Shown piece by piece: positions 26,245 through 39,458 of a stretch of 45,502 nucleotides of DNA. This DNA comes from Catenovulum sp. 2E275 (lineage in GTDB: Bacteria > Pseudomonadota > Gammaproteobacteria > Enterobacterales > Alteromonadaceae), in assembly GCF_025515275.1 (NCBI RefSeq), contig NZ_JAOPFU010000036.1, positions 1 to 45,502 on the forward strand, in the 5' to 3' direction. How positions within the stretch are numbered: position 1 is the stretch's first letter; the number at the start of each line of letters is the position of its first letter. Under the pieces are notes generated by a model, which saw only the letters and a list, made by a program, of their open reading frames with translations, had not been told where the DNA came from and made no database searches. The translations under genes were made by a program, and so were the position numbers.

Positions 26245-27168
26245 TTATTTGTAAACCGAGGGTTGCTTTTTATCCGGCCGGGTTTTAAAGCGGCGGTGAA
26301 GCCACATATATTGCTCCGGTGCTTTCATTATGCCAGTTTCTATCAACTGATTTAAGCGTGCGGCATCGGCTTCATCATCTCCACTTGGGTAATTATCTAA
26401 TGCTGGGGTTAAAGTAAGCTTATAACCTTTACCGTTAGCTAACCGCTCAGGCATTAATACAATCACTTTACAGTCTGCTTCTTTCGCAAATAAAGTGGTG
26501 CCTGTTGTAGTACAAGCTTGTGGCTCTGCAAAAAACGGGACAAAAACACTGCGGCGGCGACCATAATCCTGATCCGGTAAATAATGGCAGGCTTCATTGT
26601 TGGCTAATGCCTCTAATAATCCTTTTACATTTTTAGCGCCAATTAAATATTTATTGTCGCGTGCGCGGCCATTGTACTGAAAATATTCCATTAAAGGGTT
26701 GTTATGCGGTCGGTAAAAAGCAACGCATGGATGTTTTTGTGCAAATACTCGTCCACAAATCTCCAAACACATCATGTGATATGTCACCAGTAATACGCCT
26801 TTACCAGATTCAAGTGCTTCGGTTAAGTGCTCTACACCTTCGTAATGGGCTAATCTTTGGATTCGCCACTTGGGCCACCACCAACCCATGCTGCTTTCAA
26901 ATAGTGCAATACCGGTTGATTCAAAATTTTTAATTAATAATTGCTGGCGCTCGTGCGCCGGCATATCAGGAAAACAAATTTCTAAATTTCTCTTGGCAAT
27001 TTTGCGTCTACTTTTTACAAAGGTGTATAAAAGACGACCAATTAATTTGCCTAAACTAAGTTGTAGCCGGTAAGGCAGCCAAGAAATTAAATATAAAATG
27101 GCGAGGCCAATCCAGTTTATCCAATAACGGGGATGAAAAAATTTGAAGCTAAATTCTGGCGTATGCAC
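26245..27168 (-). CDS. lpxL: Lipid A late acyltransferase LpxL
   Basis: This 307-residue inner-membrane acyltransferase adds a secondary acyl chain (laurate in E. coli) to Kdo2-lipid IVA. The N-terminus HPRYWINWIGLAILYLISWL is the membrane anchor. The catalytic HX4E motif is HMMCLE; YRPHNNPL, PDQDYGRRRSVFVPFF and the ending PEQYMWLHRRFKTRP are hallmark blocks. Length equals E. coli LpxL (306). The LpxL rather than LpxM or LpxP assignment rests on overall similarity. Translation begins at GTG 27168. xseA lies 45 bases upstream on the same strand. Confidence 0.88.
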   Translation of the reverse strand: MHTPEFSFKFFHPRYWINWIGLAILYLISWLPYRLQLSLGKLIGRLLYTFVKSRRKIAKRNLEICFPDMPAHERQQLLIKNFESTGIALFESSMGWWWPKWRIQRLAHYEGVEHLTEALESGKGVLLVTYHMMCLEICGRVFAQKHPCVAFYRPHNNPLMEYFQYNGRARDNKYLIGAKNVKGLLEALANNEACHYLPDQDYGRRRSVFVPFFAEPQACTTTGTTLFAKEADCKVIVLMPERLANGKGYKLTLTPALDNYPSGDDEADAARLNQLIETGIMKAPEQYMWLHRRFKTRPDKKQPSVYK

Positions 27169-27213
27169 TGTTATTGATTACTCTAATTAAAAATTTGCGA
27201 AGTATTTTAAGCG

Positions 27214-28572
27214 CTAATCAGACTGACTGCCAGTATTAACGTTTAAGCTTGTGACTTTACTGAAAATACTGCCATTGGCTAAGCGGGTTTGAATGATCTC
27301 ATCCGGCTTAACTTGTTCAACGCTATGCAGTGCATTGCCTTGATTATCAAATGTTGCACTATAACCTCTTTGCAACGTCGATAGTGGGCTGTAAGCCTGT
27401 AATTTTTCTATCAGTAAACTATGTTGGTAACTTAACGATTTAAATTGATTTTGTAATGCAGTGTTTAATCTAGCTGCTAATCCAGATAAATTTTGTTGTT
27501 GCTGTTGTAACTGATATTTAGGGTGAGCAGCCCAAAGAGATTGCTCTAATCGGTTAAGTTGAGTTTGTTTAGTTTGCTTTTTATGTAACAAATGGTGATG
27601 AAGTTGATTGAGCTTTTCATCTAACCATTGCTGTTGATTAAACATTTGTTTAACCGGATCTTGCTGATTTAATCTAAGCTCATACCGGTTTAACTTGTGT
27701 TGATTAAGCGCGATAATGCGTTCAATACTGCGGTTAAGTTGGTGGCTAAGGCCAGGTAGGTGGTTTTTAATTTTCACACTGCTTTGGCTGATCATTTCTG
27801 CCGCAGCTGATGGTGTTGCAGCGCGTATGTCCGCAACTAAATCTGCTATGCTGATATCTGTTTCGTGGCCAACTGCGCTAATAACGGGTAAACGGCTATA
27901 GTGAATAGTATAAGCAACCGCTTCTTCATTAAATGCCCACAAGTCTTCAATTGAACCACCACCGCGGCCAACAATAATCAAATCTAGTTCTGTGTTTTGA
28001 TTGGCCAGTTCTATCATTTGGCAGATATTAGGGGCTGCTTGCTCGCCTTGAACCAGACAAGGGTAAATCACCACTTCAATATTTGGCGCTAATCTTTTTA
28101 AAATACTTAAAATATCATGAATCGCTGCCCCTTTAGCTGAAGTAATAATACCTACTTTACGAATATTAACTGGGAGTGATTGTTTTTCTGCCGGATCAAA
28201 TAAACCTTCGCCAGCAAGTCTTTGTTTTAATGCTTCAAATTTTTGTTGAAGTTGACCAACACCAGCAGGTTGCATTGATTCCACCAGTAACTGGTATTCG
28301 CCTCTTGGTTTATACAGGCTAACCCCGGCCCGCACTAAAACCTGAGTACCATTTTTTGGCTCGAACTGCACAAAACGATTAGCACCTTTGAACATGGCGC
28401 ATCTCACTTGAGATTGGTCGTCTTTTAACGAAAAATACCAGTGCCCTGAACTGGCTCTGGTTAAGTTGGATATTTCAGCCTCTAATAATAATGAAATAAA
28501 GTTTTGCTCTAATAAAACTTTAATCTGCTGATTTAAACTGGAAACGGTATAAATTTGTTGCGAATTTGTCAT
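27214..28572 (-). CDS. xseA: Exodeoxyribonuclease VII large subunit
   Basis: This 452-residue protein has an N-terminal OB-fold (IYTVSSLNQQIKVLLEQNF... SGHWYFSLKDDQSQVRCAMF), the catalytic core (GVITSKTGAA-like GIITSAKGAAIHDIL, VGRGGGSIEDLW, SAVGHETDISIADLVAD, RAATPSAAAE) and a long coiled coil (about 270-410). It degrades single-stranded DNA with the small subunit XseB, which is not encoded here. A GTG at 28608 would add 12 residues; ATG 28572 matches the family N-terminus. It is divergent from guaB, as in E. coli. Confidence 0.93.
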   Translation of the reverse strand: MTNSQQIYTVSSLNQQIKVLLEQNFISLLLEAEISNLTRASSGHWYFSLKDDQSQVRCAMFKGANRFVQFEPKNGTQVLVRAGVSLYKPRGEYQLLVESMQPAGVGQLQQKFEALKQRLAGEGLFDPAEKQSLPVNIRKVGIITSAKGAAIHDILSILKRLAPNIEVVIYPCLVQGEQAAPNICQMIELANQNTELDLIIVGRGGGSIEDLWAFNEEAVAYTIHYSRLPVISAVGHETDISIADLVADIRAATPSAAAEMISQSSVKIKNHLPGLSHQLNRSIERIIALNQHKLNRYELRLNQQDPVKQMFNQQQWLDEKLNQLHHHLLHKKQTKQTQLNRLEQSLWAAHPKYQLQQQQQNLSGLAARLNTALQNQFKSLSYQHSLLIEKLQAYSPLSTLQRGYSATFDNQGNALHSVEQVKPDEIIQTRLANGSIFSKVTSLNVNTGSQSD

Positions 28573-28747
28573 AAAAAAGGGCGTTTTTATTGTTTTAAAT
28601 TCAATCACTTTAATTAAAAGCGAATTTTAGCAAATATATAGGCTAAATAATCGGTTTTAATTAAAAATTTAGTTTACCTTGAGCAATAAAGTCGTTAAAA
28701 TTCTGCCGCAACTGTTTATACCTCATGAATATTGGTGAGAAGTTGCA

Positions 28748-30217
28748 ATGCTAAGAATCGCTCAAGAAGCTTTAACGTTTGATGACGTTTTACTTGTCCC
28801 AGGACACTCTACTGTTTTGCCTCATACGGCAAGCCTAAAAACTCAACTAACCCGTAAAATTACGCTGAATATTCCTATGCTGGCTGCAGCTATGGATACT
28901 GTGACCGATGCGCGTTTAGCTATTGCGCTTGCTCAGGAAGGCGGTTTAGGGTTTATCCATAAAAATATGACCATTGAAGAGCAAGCTGCTCAGGTTCGTC
29001 AGGTTAAAAAATATGAATCGGGTATTGTATCTGATCCTATTACGGTAACACCTGATATGCTGATCCATGAAGTGATCGCTTTATCTGAACAGGTTAAATT
29101 CTCTGGTTTCCCAGTTGTTGATGCTGAAAATAATTTAGTTGGTATCGCTACTGCGCGTGATATTCGTTTCGAAAAGAATGTTAGTTTACCTATTTCAACT
29201 GTGATGACGCCAAAAGAAAAATTGGTCACAGTTAAAGAAGGTGAAAATCCAGCTAATATTTTAGATTTAATGCATACACATCGTATCGAAAAAGTATTAG
29301 TGGTAGATGATAACTTTAAACTGGCTGGTATGATCACAGTTAAAGATTATTATAAAGCTGAAAATAAACCACATGCGTGTAAAGACGAATTAGGTCGTTT
29401 ACGTGTAGGGGCGGCTGTTGGTGTTGGTGCAGGGACAGACGAACGTGTTAAAGCGTTAATAGAGGCTGGCGCGGATGTGATTTTAGTGGATACCTCGCAT
29501 GGCCATTCACAAGGCGTAATTGATCGCGTTAAATGGGTAAGAGAAAACTTCCCTAACGTACAATTAATTGCCGGTAACGTAGCAACCGCAGCGGGTGCTG
29601 AAGCGTTAGCTGATGCTGGTGTAGATGCCGTTAAAGTGGGAATTGGCCCAGGCTCTATTTGTACAACTCGAATTGTAACTGGTTGTGGTGTACCACAAAT
29701 TACTGCAGTAAATGATGCGGCAACTGCAATGGCAAAACGAGGCATTCCTGTCATTGCTGACGGTGGTATTCGTTTTTCTGGTGATATTGCAAAAGCATTA
29801 GCAGCCGGTGCAAGTTGTGTTATGGTTGGTTCAATGTTTGCGGGTACGGAAGAAGCACCGGGCGAAGTTGAATTATTCCAAGGCCGTTATTACAAATCTT
29901 ATCGCGGTATGGGGTCTTTAGGTGCAATGTCACAAAAAGAAGGCTCAAGTGACCGTTATTTCCAAAAATCAAATGAAGCTGACAAATTAGTACCAGAGGG
30001 TATTGAAGGTCGTATCGCTTACAAAGGTCCAATTGCAAATATTATTCACCAGCAAATGGGCGGCTTGCGTTCTGCGATGGGCTTAACCGGTTGTGGCACA
30101 ATTGAAGCGCTAAATACTAAAGCTGAATTTGTTCGTATTACATCTGCTGGTATGGGTGAGTCTCACGTGCATGATGTTCAAATCACTAAAGAAGCGCCTA
30201 ACTATCGTTTAGGTTAA
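28748..30217 (+). CDS. guaB: IMP dehydrogenase
   Basis: This 489-residue enzyme oxidises IMP to XMP with NAD+, the committed step of GMP synthesis. It has a TIM barrel with the substrate loop [13 protein letters not shown] holding the catalytic Cys, a pair of CBS domains inserted at about 93-205 that sense purine nucleotides, and the flap region (GMGSLGAMS, later [10 protein letters not shown]). Length matches E. coli (488). It is the first gene of guaBA, with guaA 73 bases downstream and a hairpin between. Confidence 0.97.
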   Translation: MLRIAQEALTFDDVLLVPGHSTVLPHTASLKTQLTRKITLNIPMLAAAMDTVTDARLAIALAQEGGLGFIHKNMTIEEQAAQVRQVKKYESGIVSDPITVTPDMLIHEVIALSEQVKFSGFPVVDAENNLVGIATARDIRFEKNVSLPISTVMTPKEKLVTVKEGENPANILDLMHTHRIEKVLVVDDNFKLAGMITVKDYYKAENKPHACKDELGRLRVGAAVGVGAGTDERVKALIEAGADVILVDTSHGHSQGVIDRVKWVRENFPNVQLIAGNVATAAGAEALADAGVDAVKVGIGPGSICTTRIVTGCGVPQITAVNDAATAMAKRGIPVIADGGIRFSGDIAKALAAGASCVMVGSMFAGTEEAPGEVELFQGRYYKSYRGMGSLGAMSQKEGSSDRYFQKSNEADKLVPEGIEGRIAYKGPIANIIHQQMGGLRSAMGLTGCGTIEALNTKAEFVRITSAGMGESHVHDVQITKEAPNYRLG

Positions 30218-30243
30218 GCGATTTAAAACTTAAAATTTTTCTT

Positions 30244-30265
30244 CAGGCTAGCCTTTGCTGGCCTG
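30244..30265 (+). promoter_or_regulatory. Intercistronic hairpin in guaBA
   Basis: CAGGCTAGC (30244-30252) and GCTGGCCTG (30257-30265) form a 9-bp stem (one T-G pair) with loop CTTT, followed by ATTTATTTATA. It lacks a clean U-run, so partial termination or mRNA-end protection between guaB and guaA is more likely than full termination. Confidence 0.5.
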
Positions 30266-30290
30266 ATTTATTTATAAAGCGGAATTTTTT

Positions 30291-31868
30291 ATGAGTAAAA
30301 ATATTCACGAAAGTCGCATTCTGATTTTAGATTTTGGCTCTCAATACACTCAGTTAATTGCACGTCGAGTTCGTGAAATTGGCGTTTATTGCGAACTTTG
30401 GGCTTGGGATGTGACCGAAGCACAAATTAAAGAATTTAACCCAACCGGGATTATTTTATCGGGCGGACCGGAAACCGTTACCGCAGCTAATACGCCAAGA
30501 GCACCAGAGTACGTATTTAATGCTGGTGTGCCGGTATTTGGTATTTGTTATGGCATGCAAACCATGTCGCAACAATTAGGTGGTCAGGTACAAGGCTCTG
30601 AACATAGAGAATTTGGTTACGCTAAAGTTGAGATTGTTGAAGCAAACCCATTACTTGAACATATTGAAGATCTCATTTTAGACAATGGTAATGCTGCGTT
30701 AGATGTGTGGATGAGCCACGGTGATAAAGTGGTTGAAATTCCGGCTGGATTTACCACTATTGCAAGCACGCCAAGCTGCCCGCATGCCGCGATTGCTAAT
30801 AATGAAAAACAGTTTTTTGGTGTTCAGTTCCACCCAGAAGTGACTCATACTAAACAAGGTATGCGTCTGTTAGAGCGTTTTGTGGTTGAAATTTGTGGCT
30901 GTGAAAAATTATGGACTCCAGCTTCTATTATTGAAGATGCTGTTGCCAGAATTAAAGAACAGGTGGGTAATGATGAAGTTATTTTAGGTTTATCCGGCGG
31001 TGTAGATTCATCTGTCACTGCGATGCTATTACATCAGGCAATTGGCGACAGATTAACTTGTGTATTTGTTGATAACGGTTTATTACGTTTAAACGAAGGC
31101 CAACAAGTGATGGATATGTTTGGTGATCACTTTGGTTTAAACATTATTCATATCGATGCTGAAGATCGCTTTTTAAATGCGCTTAAAGGCGAAGATGATC
31201 CTGAGAAAAAACGTAAAATTATCGGTCGTGTATTTGTTGAAATTTTTGACGAAGAGTCTAAAAAATTAACGACAGCTAAATGGTTAGCGCAAGGCACAAT
31301 TTATCCAGACGTTATTGAATCTGCGGGTTCTAAAACGGGTAAAGCGCATGTGATTAAATCGCACCACAATGTGGGTGGATTACCAGACGATATGGAATTA
31401 GGTTTGGTTGAACCGCTGCGTGAATTATTTAAAGATGAAGTACGCAAAATTGGTTTAGAACTGGGTTTACCGTACGACATGTTATATCGTCATCCATTCC
31501 CAGGACCAGGTTTAGGTGTGCGTGTACTTGGCGAAATCAAAAAAGAATACTGTGATTTATTACGCCGTGCTGATGCTATTTTTATTGAAGAATTACATAA
31601 AGCAGACTTGTACCATAAAGTGAGTCAGGCATTTACGGTATTCTTACCAGTTCGCTCTGTTGGTGTGATGGGCGATGCACGTAAATATGACTGGGTTGTT
31701 TCACTGCGCGCAGTAGAAACTATCGATTTTATGACCGCAATTTGGGCACATCTACCTTATGAATTTTTAGGGCATGTATCTAACCGAATTATTAACGAAA
31801 TTGATGGTATTTCACGCGTTGTTTACGATATTTCAGGTAAACCGCCTGCGACCATTGAGTGGGAATAA
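30291..31868 (+). CDS. guaA: GMP synthase (glutamine-hydrolysing)
   Basis: This 525-residue enzyme aminates XMP to GMP. The N-terminal class I glutamine amidotransferase has the nucleophile in GICYGMQ and the His-Glu pair in QFHPEVTHT. The ATP pyrophosphatase domain has the P-loop LSGGVDSSV (about 233-241), and the C-terminal dimerisation domain ends in PPATIEWE, the conserved terminus. Length equals E. coli GuaA. It is the second gene of the guaBA operon and ends before a strong terminator. Confidence 0.97.
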   Translation: MSKNIHESRILILDFGSQYTQLIARRVREIGVYCELWAWDVTEAQIKEFNPTGIILSGGPETVTAANTPRAPEYVFNAGVPVFGICYGMQTMSQQLGGQVQGSEHREFGYAKVEIVEANPLLEHIEDLILDNGNAALDVWMSHGDKVVEIPAGFTTIASTPSCPHAAIANNEKQFFGVQFHPEVTHTKQGMRLLERFVVEICGCEKLWTPASIIEDAVARIKEQVGNDEVILGLSGGVDSSVTAMLLHQAIGDRLTCVFVDNGLLRLNEGQQVMDMFGDHFGLNIIHIDAEDRFLNALKGEDDPEKKRKIIGRVFVEIFDEESKKLTTAKWLAQGTIYPDVIESAGSKTGKAHVIKSHHNVGGLPDDMELGLVEPLRELFKDEVRKIGLELGLPYDMLYRHPFPGPGLGVRVLGEIKKEYCDLLRRADAIFIEELHKADLYHKVSQAFTVFLPVRSVGVMGDARKYDWVVSLRAVETIDFMTAIWAHLPYEFLGHVSNRIINEIDGISRVVYDISGKPPATIEWE

Positions 31869-31924
31869 TTTTTCTCGCAGCTTAATAATCTAATACAGCG
31901 TTAAAGTCCTGAATGCAAAAGTTT

Positions 31925-31963
31925 AAAAATGCCACTCAATTTTATTAATTGGGTGGCATTTTT
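31925..31963 (+). terminator. Rho-independent terminator of guaBA
   Basis: A 17-bp stem (31925-31941 with 31947-31963, core GCCACTCAATT against AATTGGGTGGC, one wobble) has a 5-base loop, flanked by A5 on the left and T5 on the right. It is near-symmetrical and may work in both directions. Confidence 0.88.
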
Positions 31964-31966
31964 GTA

Positions 31967-31994
31967 TTGATTTAGCTAGCTTCGTTATTATGCT
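31967..31994 (+). promoter_or_regulatory. Possible yghU promoter
   Basis: TTGATT (31967-31972) and TATGCT (31989-31994) are separated by 16 bases, just after the guaA terminator and about 40 bases before the yghU ATG. Only a moderate match to sigma-70 consensus. Confidence 0.35.
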
Positions 31995-32033
31995 AAAACT
32001 AATATTGTGTTTTAGTAGATAATGGAGAGTTAA

Positions 32034-32894
32034 ATGACTGATAAAATCTATACACCGCCAAAAATCTGGCAATGGGAACAGGGTAATGGTGGTCAATTTT
32101 CTAATATTAACCGACCGGTATCTGGCGCTACCCATAATAAATCTCTCCCAGTTGGACAACATCCTATACAGCTTTATTCTCTAGCAACACCTAATGGGGT
32201 TAAAGTGACTATTTTATTAGAAGAGTTACTCGCGCTCGGCATTAAAGGGGCTGAATATGATGCACATTTAATTAAAATTATGGAAGGTGAACAATTTAGC
32301 TCTGGGTTTGTTGAAATTAACCCTAACTCTAAAATTCCAGCCTTAGTTGACTACAGCCTGACTAAACCTTTAGCTGTCTTTGAATCAGGCGCAATTTTAT
32401 TATACCTTGCTGAAAAATTTAAGCAGTTTATACCTAGTCAAATATCAGATCGAGTTCAATGTTTATCATGGTTATTCTGGCAAGTTGGTACAGCACCTTT
32501 ACTCGGTGGTGGCTTTGGTCATTTCTATGCTTATGCACCTGAAAAATATGAATATCCAATAAACCGATTTACAATGGAAGTCAAACGTCAACTTGATGTG
32601 TTAGATAAACAACTCGCTAACAATCAATATATTTGTGGGAGTGAGTATACTATTGCTGATATAGCTATTTTTTCTTGGTACGGTGCTTTAGTTGAGAACA
32701 AAATATATGATGCAGCTGAATTTTTACAAACTAATAGCTATCAAAATGTGATTCGCTGGGCTAGATTAATTGACTCTCGCTCTGCTGTTAAACGGGGGAA
32801 AATGGTTAACCGAACATGGGGAGAACCGGAAGAACAGTTGCACGAGCGGCATCAATCAAGTGACTTTGAGTTAAAAACTCAAGACAAAAATTAG
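32034..32894 (+). CDS. yghU: Glutathione transferase-like disulfide-bond oxidoreductase YghU
   Basis: This 286-residue protein of the Nu-class glutathione transferase family has a YghU-type N-terminal extension (GGQFSNINRPVSGATHNKSL), a thioredoxin-like domain (IQLYSLATPNGVKVTILLEE, NPNSKIPALVD, FESGAILLYLAEKF) and a helical C-terminal domain ending ERHQSSDFE. Members bind two glutathiones and reduce disulfides or peroxides. It tracks E. coli YghU from end to end. The ribosome-binding site GGAGAG precedes the ATG. Its stop codon overlaps the convergent histidine kinase gene by 4 bases. Confidence 0.92.
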   Translation: MTDKIYTPPKIWQWEQGNGGQFSNINRPVSGATHNKSLPVGQHPIQLYSLATPNGVKVTILLEELLALGIKGAEYDAHLIKIMEGEQFSSGFVEINPNSKIPALVDYSLTKPLAVFESGAILLYLAEKFKQFIPSQISDRVQCLSWLFWQVGTAPLLGGGFGHFYAYAPEKYEYPINRFTMEVKRQLDVLDKQLANNQYICGSEYTIADIAIFSWYGALVENKIYDAAEFLQTNSYQNVIRWARLIDSRSAVKRGKMVNRTWGEPEEQLHERHQSSDFELKTQDKN

Positions 32895-34264
32895 TCTTTA
32901 AGATTGTTTGGGAAAGCTAAAGTAAACATACAACCGTGTTGAAGTTCAGATTGAAGCTGAACTTCGCCTTTAAGTTGATTAACCACTAGATTATATAAGA
33001 TAGATAATCCTAAGCCTGTCCCGCCACCTTGCCGGTTAGTTGTATAAAATGGCTCAAAAACTCGTCTTTGATATTCTTTGGCTAGACCTTGGCCATTGTC
33101 TTGTGCTGTTAATATAATTTTATTCTCACTCTGTTTAAGTGTTAATTGAAATGATTTATCCGGTTGGTCTGCTAAGAATGCATGGGCGCATGCATTTTGA
33201 ATTAATATTGTGATAATTTGAGCAAAAATGCCTGGTGGAGCATAAATTTCAATACCATCATCTAGTTGGGTTGTTAATGTGACATTATGCCGCTTTAATA
33301 ATGGTTTAAGACTGGAAAGAGTTGAAATTAAATACTCACCTAAATTGAATCGATATTGTGTATGTCCTGACTGATCTGCTGCTGTTTGTTTAAAATTTTG
33401 AATTAAATCTACTGCTCGGCTTAAGTTATTATAAATTAATTCATTAGCTGTTTTTATATTAGTTAAATAGCTTAAAAATTTTTGTTTGCTTAATTGGTTA
33501 TCAGTTATTAATTTTTCTAACTCTTTAATACTTTCAATGCTATGAGTTGTTCCTGTTATAGCTACTCCTATTGGTGTATTGACTTCATGTGCAACCCCCG
33601 CAACTAAGTTACCAAGTGATGCCATTTTTTCAGATTCAATCAATTTTTCCTGTGTACTTTTTAAATCATCAAGACTGGACTCTAATGCCTGTGTTCGTTT
33701 CTGAACCAGTTTTTCTAAATTAATATTTTGTTCTTCAAGTTGTTTTTGATATTGATTACGTTGATAAGCACTTAGAGCTCTTCCGTATAGATCGGACATC
33801 GCGCTGGCAAAAGTAATTTCATCTTGGCACCAGTTTTTTTCATTGCCTATTTCTTCACAACAAATAATTCCAATCATTTTGCCTTTGTGTCGGATTGGAA
33901 TATCTAGCATTGAGTTTATTTTATTTGGTGATAAATAAACTTTGGAAAATTCTGATGTGGCAGGGTGTGTGTGCGCATTGTGTGCAATAATTGCACGTTC
34001 AGTATCCAAATAAGAAAAATAATTTGGAAAGTCAGAGCGGTGTAGTTTTAAAGATTCTAACTCGGTATCATGATAGGTATCGATCAATAATTTACATTCT
34101 ATTGAGTTTTTATCTGCATCTGTCAGCCAAATACCAACCCTCTTAATTTGTAAGCCTTGAATCAGTGAATGAATGATCAGTCTTCTGGCCTGATCAATAT
34201 TACCATCATCAATCATTTCAGATTTAGAAACTGTTAATAAAATATCTTCCAGTTGTACTTTCAT
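32891..34264 (-). CDS. GAF-domain sensor histidine kinase
   Basis: This 457-residue soluble histidine kinase has no membrane segment. A GAF domain spans about 20-165 (QGLQIKRVGIWL, HKGKMIGIICCEE), a coiled coil about 170-215, and the H-box KMASLGNLVAGVAHEVNTPIG has His226 as the likely phosphorylation site. The HATPase domain shows NACAHA (N-box), DNGQG (G1) and GGTGLGLSIL (G2). The HEVNTP variant places it among ntrB/AtoS-like kinases. No response regulator is encoded nearby, so partner and signal are unknown. The gene stands alone and is convergent with yghU. Confidence 0.88.
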   Translation of the reverse strand: MKVQLEDILLTVSKSEMIDDGNIDQARRLIIHSLIQGLQIKRVGIWLTDADKNSIECKLLIDTYHDTELESLKLHRSDFPNYFSYLDTERAIIAHNAHTHPATSEFSKVYLSPNKINSMLDIPIRHKGKMIGIICCEEIGNEKNWCQDEITFASAMSDLYGRALSAYQRNQYQKQLEEQNINLEKLVQKRTQALESSLDDLKSTQEKLIESEKMASLGNLVAGVAHEVNTPIGVAITGTTHSIESIKELEKLITDNQLSKQKFLSYLTNIKTANELIYNNLSRAVDLIQNFKQTAADQSGHTQYRFNLGEYLISTLSSLKPLLKRHNVTLTTQLDDGIEIYAPPGIFAQIITILIQNACAHAFLADQPDKSFQLTLKQSENKIILTAQDNGQGLAKEYQRRVFEPFYTTNRQGGGTGLGLSILYNLVVNQLKGEVQLQSELQHGCMFTLAFPNNLKD

Positions 34265-36312
<2,048 letters not shown>

Positions 36313-36334
36313 AAGTTAGATTAAAAAATTGATA

Positions 36335-37679
<1,345 letters not shown>

Positions 37680-37730
37680 TCGCTTTAAATGCTTGTTTAG
37701 TTTTAAATAAGCATACCATTTAGTATGATT

Positions 37731-37768
37731 AGGTGTTTTAATTGGTTGTCAGTTAAAACACCTTTTTT
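37731..37768 (+). terminator. Rho-independent terminator of eno
   Basis: AGGTGTTTTAA (37731-37741) and TTAAAACACCT (37753-37763) form an 11-bp perfect stem followed by six T. It lies 17 bases before the next start codon, so the next gene needs its own promoter or read-through. Confidence 0.8.
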
Positions 37769-37785
37769 ATATCTGGAGTAAAGCA

Positions 37786-38430
37786 TTGGCGGATTTTCCA
37801 ATGTTGCAACAACAAGATTTTGCACATCAAAATGAACGTTTATTAGATTATGCGCAGTTGTGTAATGTGTTTTACGAGCGTGAATTAAAATTACTTGCTG
37901 AGTGTCAACTTAGCCCAGAGTATGTTGCCAAAAGGCTGAGTAGTTTACCTTTTTATATAAAAAGAGCAGCCGAAGCAATTTTATCTTTAGAAAACCCTTT
38001 AACTTTAGATGCGCAAAACGGAACTTGGTCAGCTAAACAAAAACGCAAATCTCCCGCTGACAAAATAACACCAGAACAAAATCAAAGCTGGCTTGAAAAA
38101 AATGCACAGTTAGGTTTAGTGGTGGTGGTGATTATTTATGAAAAAGGCCAAACCCATTTTAGGCTAGATTGCATAGATGTGATTGAGGGCAATAAAATCA
38201 GATTAAATGAGCATGGGTGGTTTAATTTTTCGGGGAATTATTTAGAATCAAGCCTAGTTGAAAAACGTTTAATTAAATCAACTAAAGATATTATGACTGC
38301 TGCTTGTTGTGGCCATCAATGGATTGGTAACGATATGACATTTCCGCGAACTTTAACGTTAAGAGAGTTATTACTAACCACAGTGATTAACTGGACTAAT
38401 TTAAATAAACCTTTAGCTTTAACGCATTAA
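37786..38430 (+). CDS. Uncharacterised protein between eno and ftsB
   Basis: This 214-residue soluble protein has no signal peptide, no membrane segment and no motif I recognise. The N-terminal third is helical (LLDYAQLCNVFYERELKLLA), the middle is basic and glutamine/lysine-rich (WSAKQKRKSPADK), and the last half looks alpha/beta, with LGLVVVVIIYEKG, CCGHQWIGNDMTF and a closing helix. Start choice: TTG 37786 has GGAG at a 7-base distance, while the first ATG (37801) is 22 bases from it, so TTG is preferred. It ends 5 bases before ftsB and therefore probably leads the ftsB-rpoS gene string. Confidence 0.7.
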   Translation: MADFPMLQQQDFAHQNERLLDYAQLCNVFYERELKLLAECQLSPEYVAKRLSSLPFYIKRAAEAILSLENPLTLDAQNGTWSAKQKRKSPADKITPEQNQSWLEKNAQLGLVVVVIIYEKGQTHFRLDCIDVIEGNKIRLNEHGWFNFSGNYLESSLVEKRLIKSTKDIMTAACCGHQWIGNDMTFPRTLTLRELLLTTVINWTNLNKPLALTH

Positions 38431-38435
38431 CATTC

Positions 38436-38729
38436 ATGAAAATATTCCGAATCATACTGATTATTGTATTAATTGGCTTGCATTACCGGCTATGGTTTGG
38501 TGATAACGCGTATTCTGAGCATTTGGCGATGACTCAAAAAGTAGCTGAATTAAAAAAAGCTAATGAAGCACTTAAACTGCGTAATAAGATCATGATGGCG
38601 GATATTAAAGACTTAAAATCTGGCTTAGATGCGATTGAAGAAAAAGCAAGAAACGAGTTAGGTATGATAAAACAAGACGAAGTTTTTTATCGGATTGTAC
38701 CTAATTATAAAAAAGCCACCAATAATTAA
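38436..38729 (+). CDS. ftsB: Cell division protein FtsB
   Basis: This 97-residue bitopic inner-membrane protein has a short N-terminus, a membrane segment (FRIILIIVLIGLHYRLWFG), a periplasmic leucine-zipper coiled coil (about 25-70) and a C-terminal FtsL/FtsQ-interacting end (ARNELGMIKQDEVFYRIV, the conserved FtsB closing motif). It is part of the FtsQLB complex that activates septal peptidoglycan synthesis. It sits directly before ispD, as in E. coli. Confidence 0.93.
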   Translation: MKIFRIILIIVLIGLHYRLWFGDNAYSEHLAMTQKVAELKKANEALKLRNKIMMADIKDLKSGLDAIEEKARNELGMIKQDEVFYRIVPNYKKATNN

Positions 38730-38737
38730 ATATCAGA

Positions 38738-39457
38738 ATGACAGAACAGCAGATAGCATCAATACAAATTGCCGCTATTATACCAGCCGCAGGGGTTGGT
38801 AAAAGAATGCAGGCTAATATCCCTAAACAATATTTAACGATTAATCAAATTAGCATTCTTGAGCATACCATTCGTAAACTCTCCCAAATCACCAATATTA
38901 CCCAAATTGTGGTAGTCGTTTCGGAAAGTGATCCTTTTATTAAACAGCTACAAACGCAGTTGCCTGCTCAGGTTAAATTGGTAACAGGGGGCGCGGAAAG
39001 AGTTTATTCGGTACTTGCCGGTTTAAGAAGTTTAGATTCTGAGCGTTTTCAATGGTGTTTGGTACATGATGCCGCCCGACCTTGTGTATTAGCTGAAGAT
39101 ATAGAAAAATTGATACAATCTTGTCTGAGCTGTAATGTCGGTGGCATTTTAGCAACTCAGGTACGCGATACAATGAAGCGCCAGTTGGTTAATCCACATC
39201 ATAATGTGGCTGTGATTGAAAAAACCGAAAACCGAGACGGCTTATGGCATGCGTTAACGCCTCAAATGTTTAAAACTCACGAATTAATAGCTGCAATAGA
39301 GCTTGGGTTAGCTGAAAATAAGGCGATTACTGACGAAGCATCGGCAATGGAATTAACGAACGCAGAAATTAGATTGATTGAAGGTGATGCTTCTAATATT
39401 AAAATTACCAGAGCAAGTGATTTAGCGCTTGCCGAATATTTTTTAAATAGAGAATAA
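38738..39457 (+). CDS. ispD: 2-C-methyl-D-erythritol 4-phosphate cytidylyltransferase
   Basis: This 239-residue enzyme transfers CMP to methylerythritol phosphate, the third step of the MEP isoprenoid pathway. It shows the nucleotidyltransferase signature [20 protein letters not shown], the substrate-binding VHDAARPCV, and the late TDEASAMEL block. It uses CTP, whose synthase gene lies just upstream. It is 2 bases from ispF, the enzyme two steps later. Confidence 0.95.
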   Translation: MTEQQIASIQIAAIIPAAGVGKRMQANIPKQYLTINQISILEHTIRKLSQITNITQIVVVVSESDPFIKQLQTQLPAQVKLVTGGAERVYSVLAGLRSLDSERFQWCLVHDAARPCVLAEDIEKLIQSCLSCNVGGILATQVRDTMKRQLVNPHHNVAVIEKTENRDGLWHALTPQMFKTHELIAAIELGLAENKAITDEASAMELTNAEIRLIEGDASNIKITRASDLALAEYFLNRE

Positions 39458-39458
39458 A

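Noticed and set aside
29350-29754. Ala/Pro/Thr-rich minus-strand frame within guaB
   Set aside because: It lies wholly antisense to the conserved IMP dehydrogenase core and has the composition of a shadow frame.
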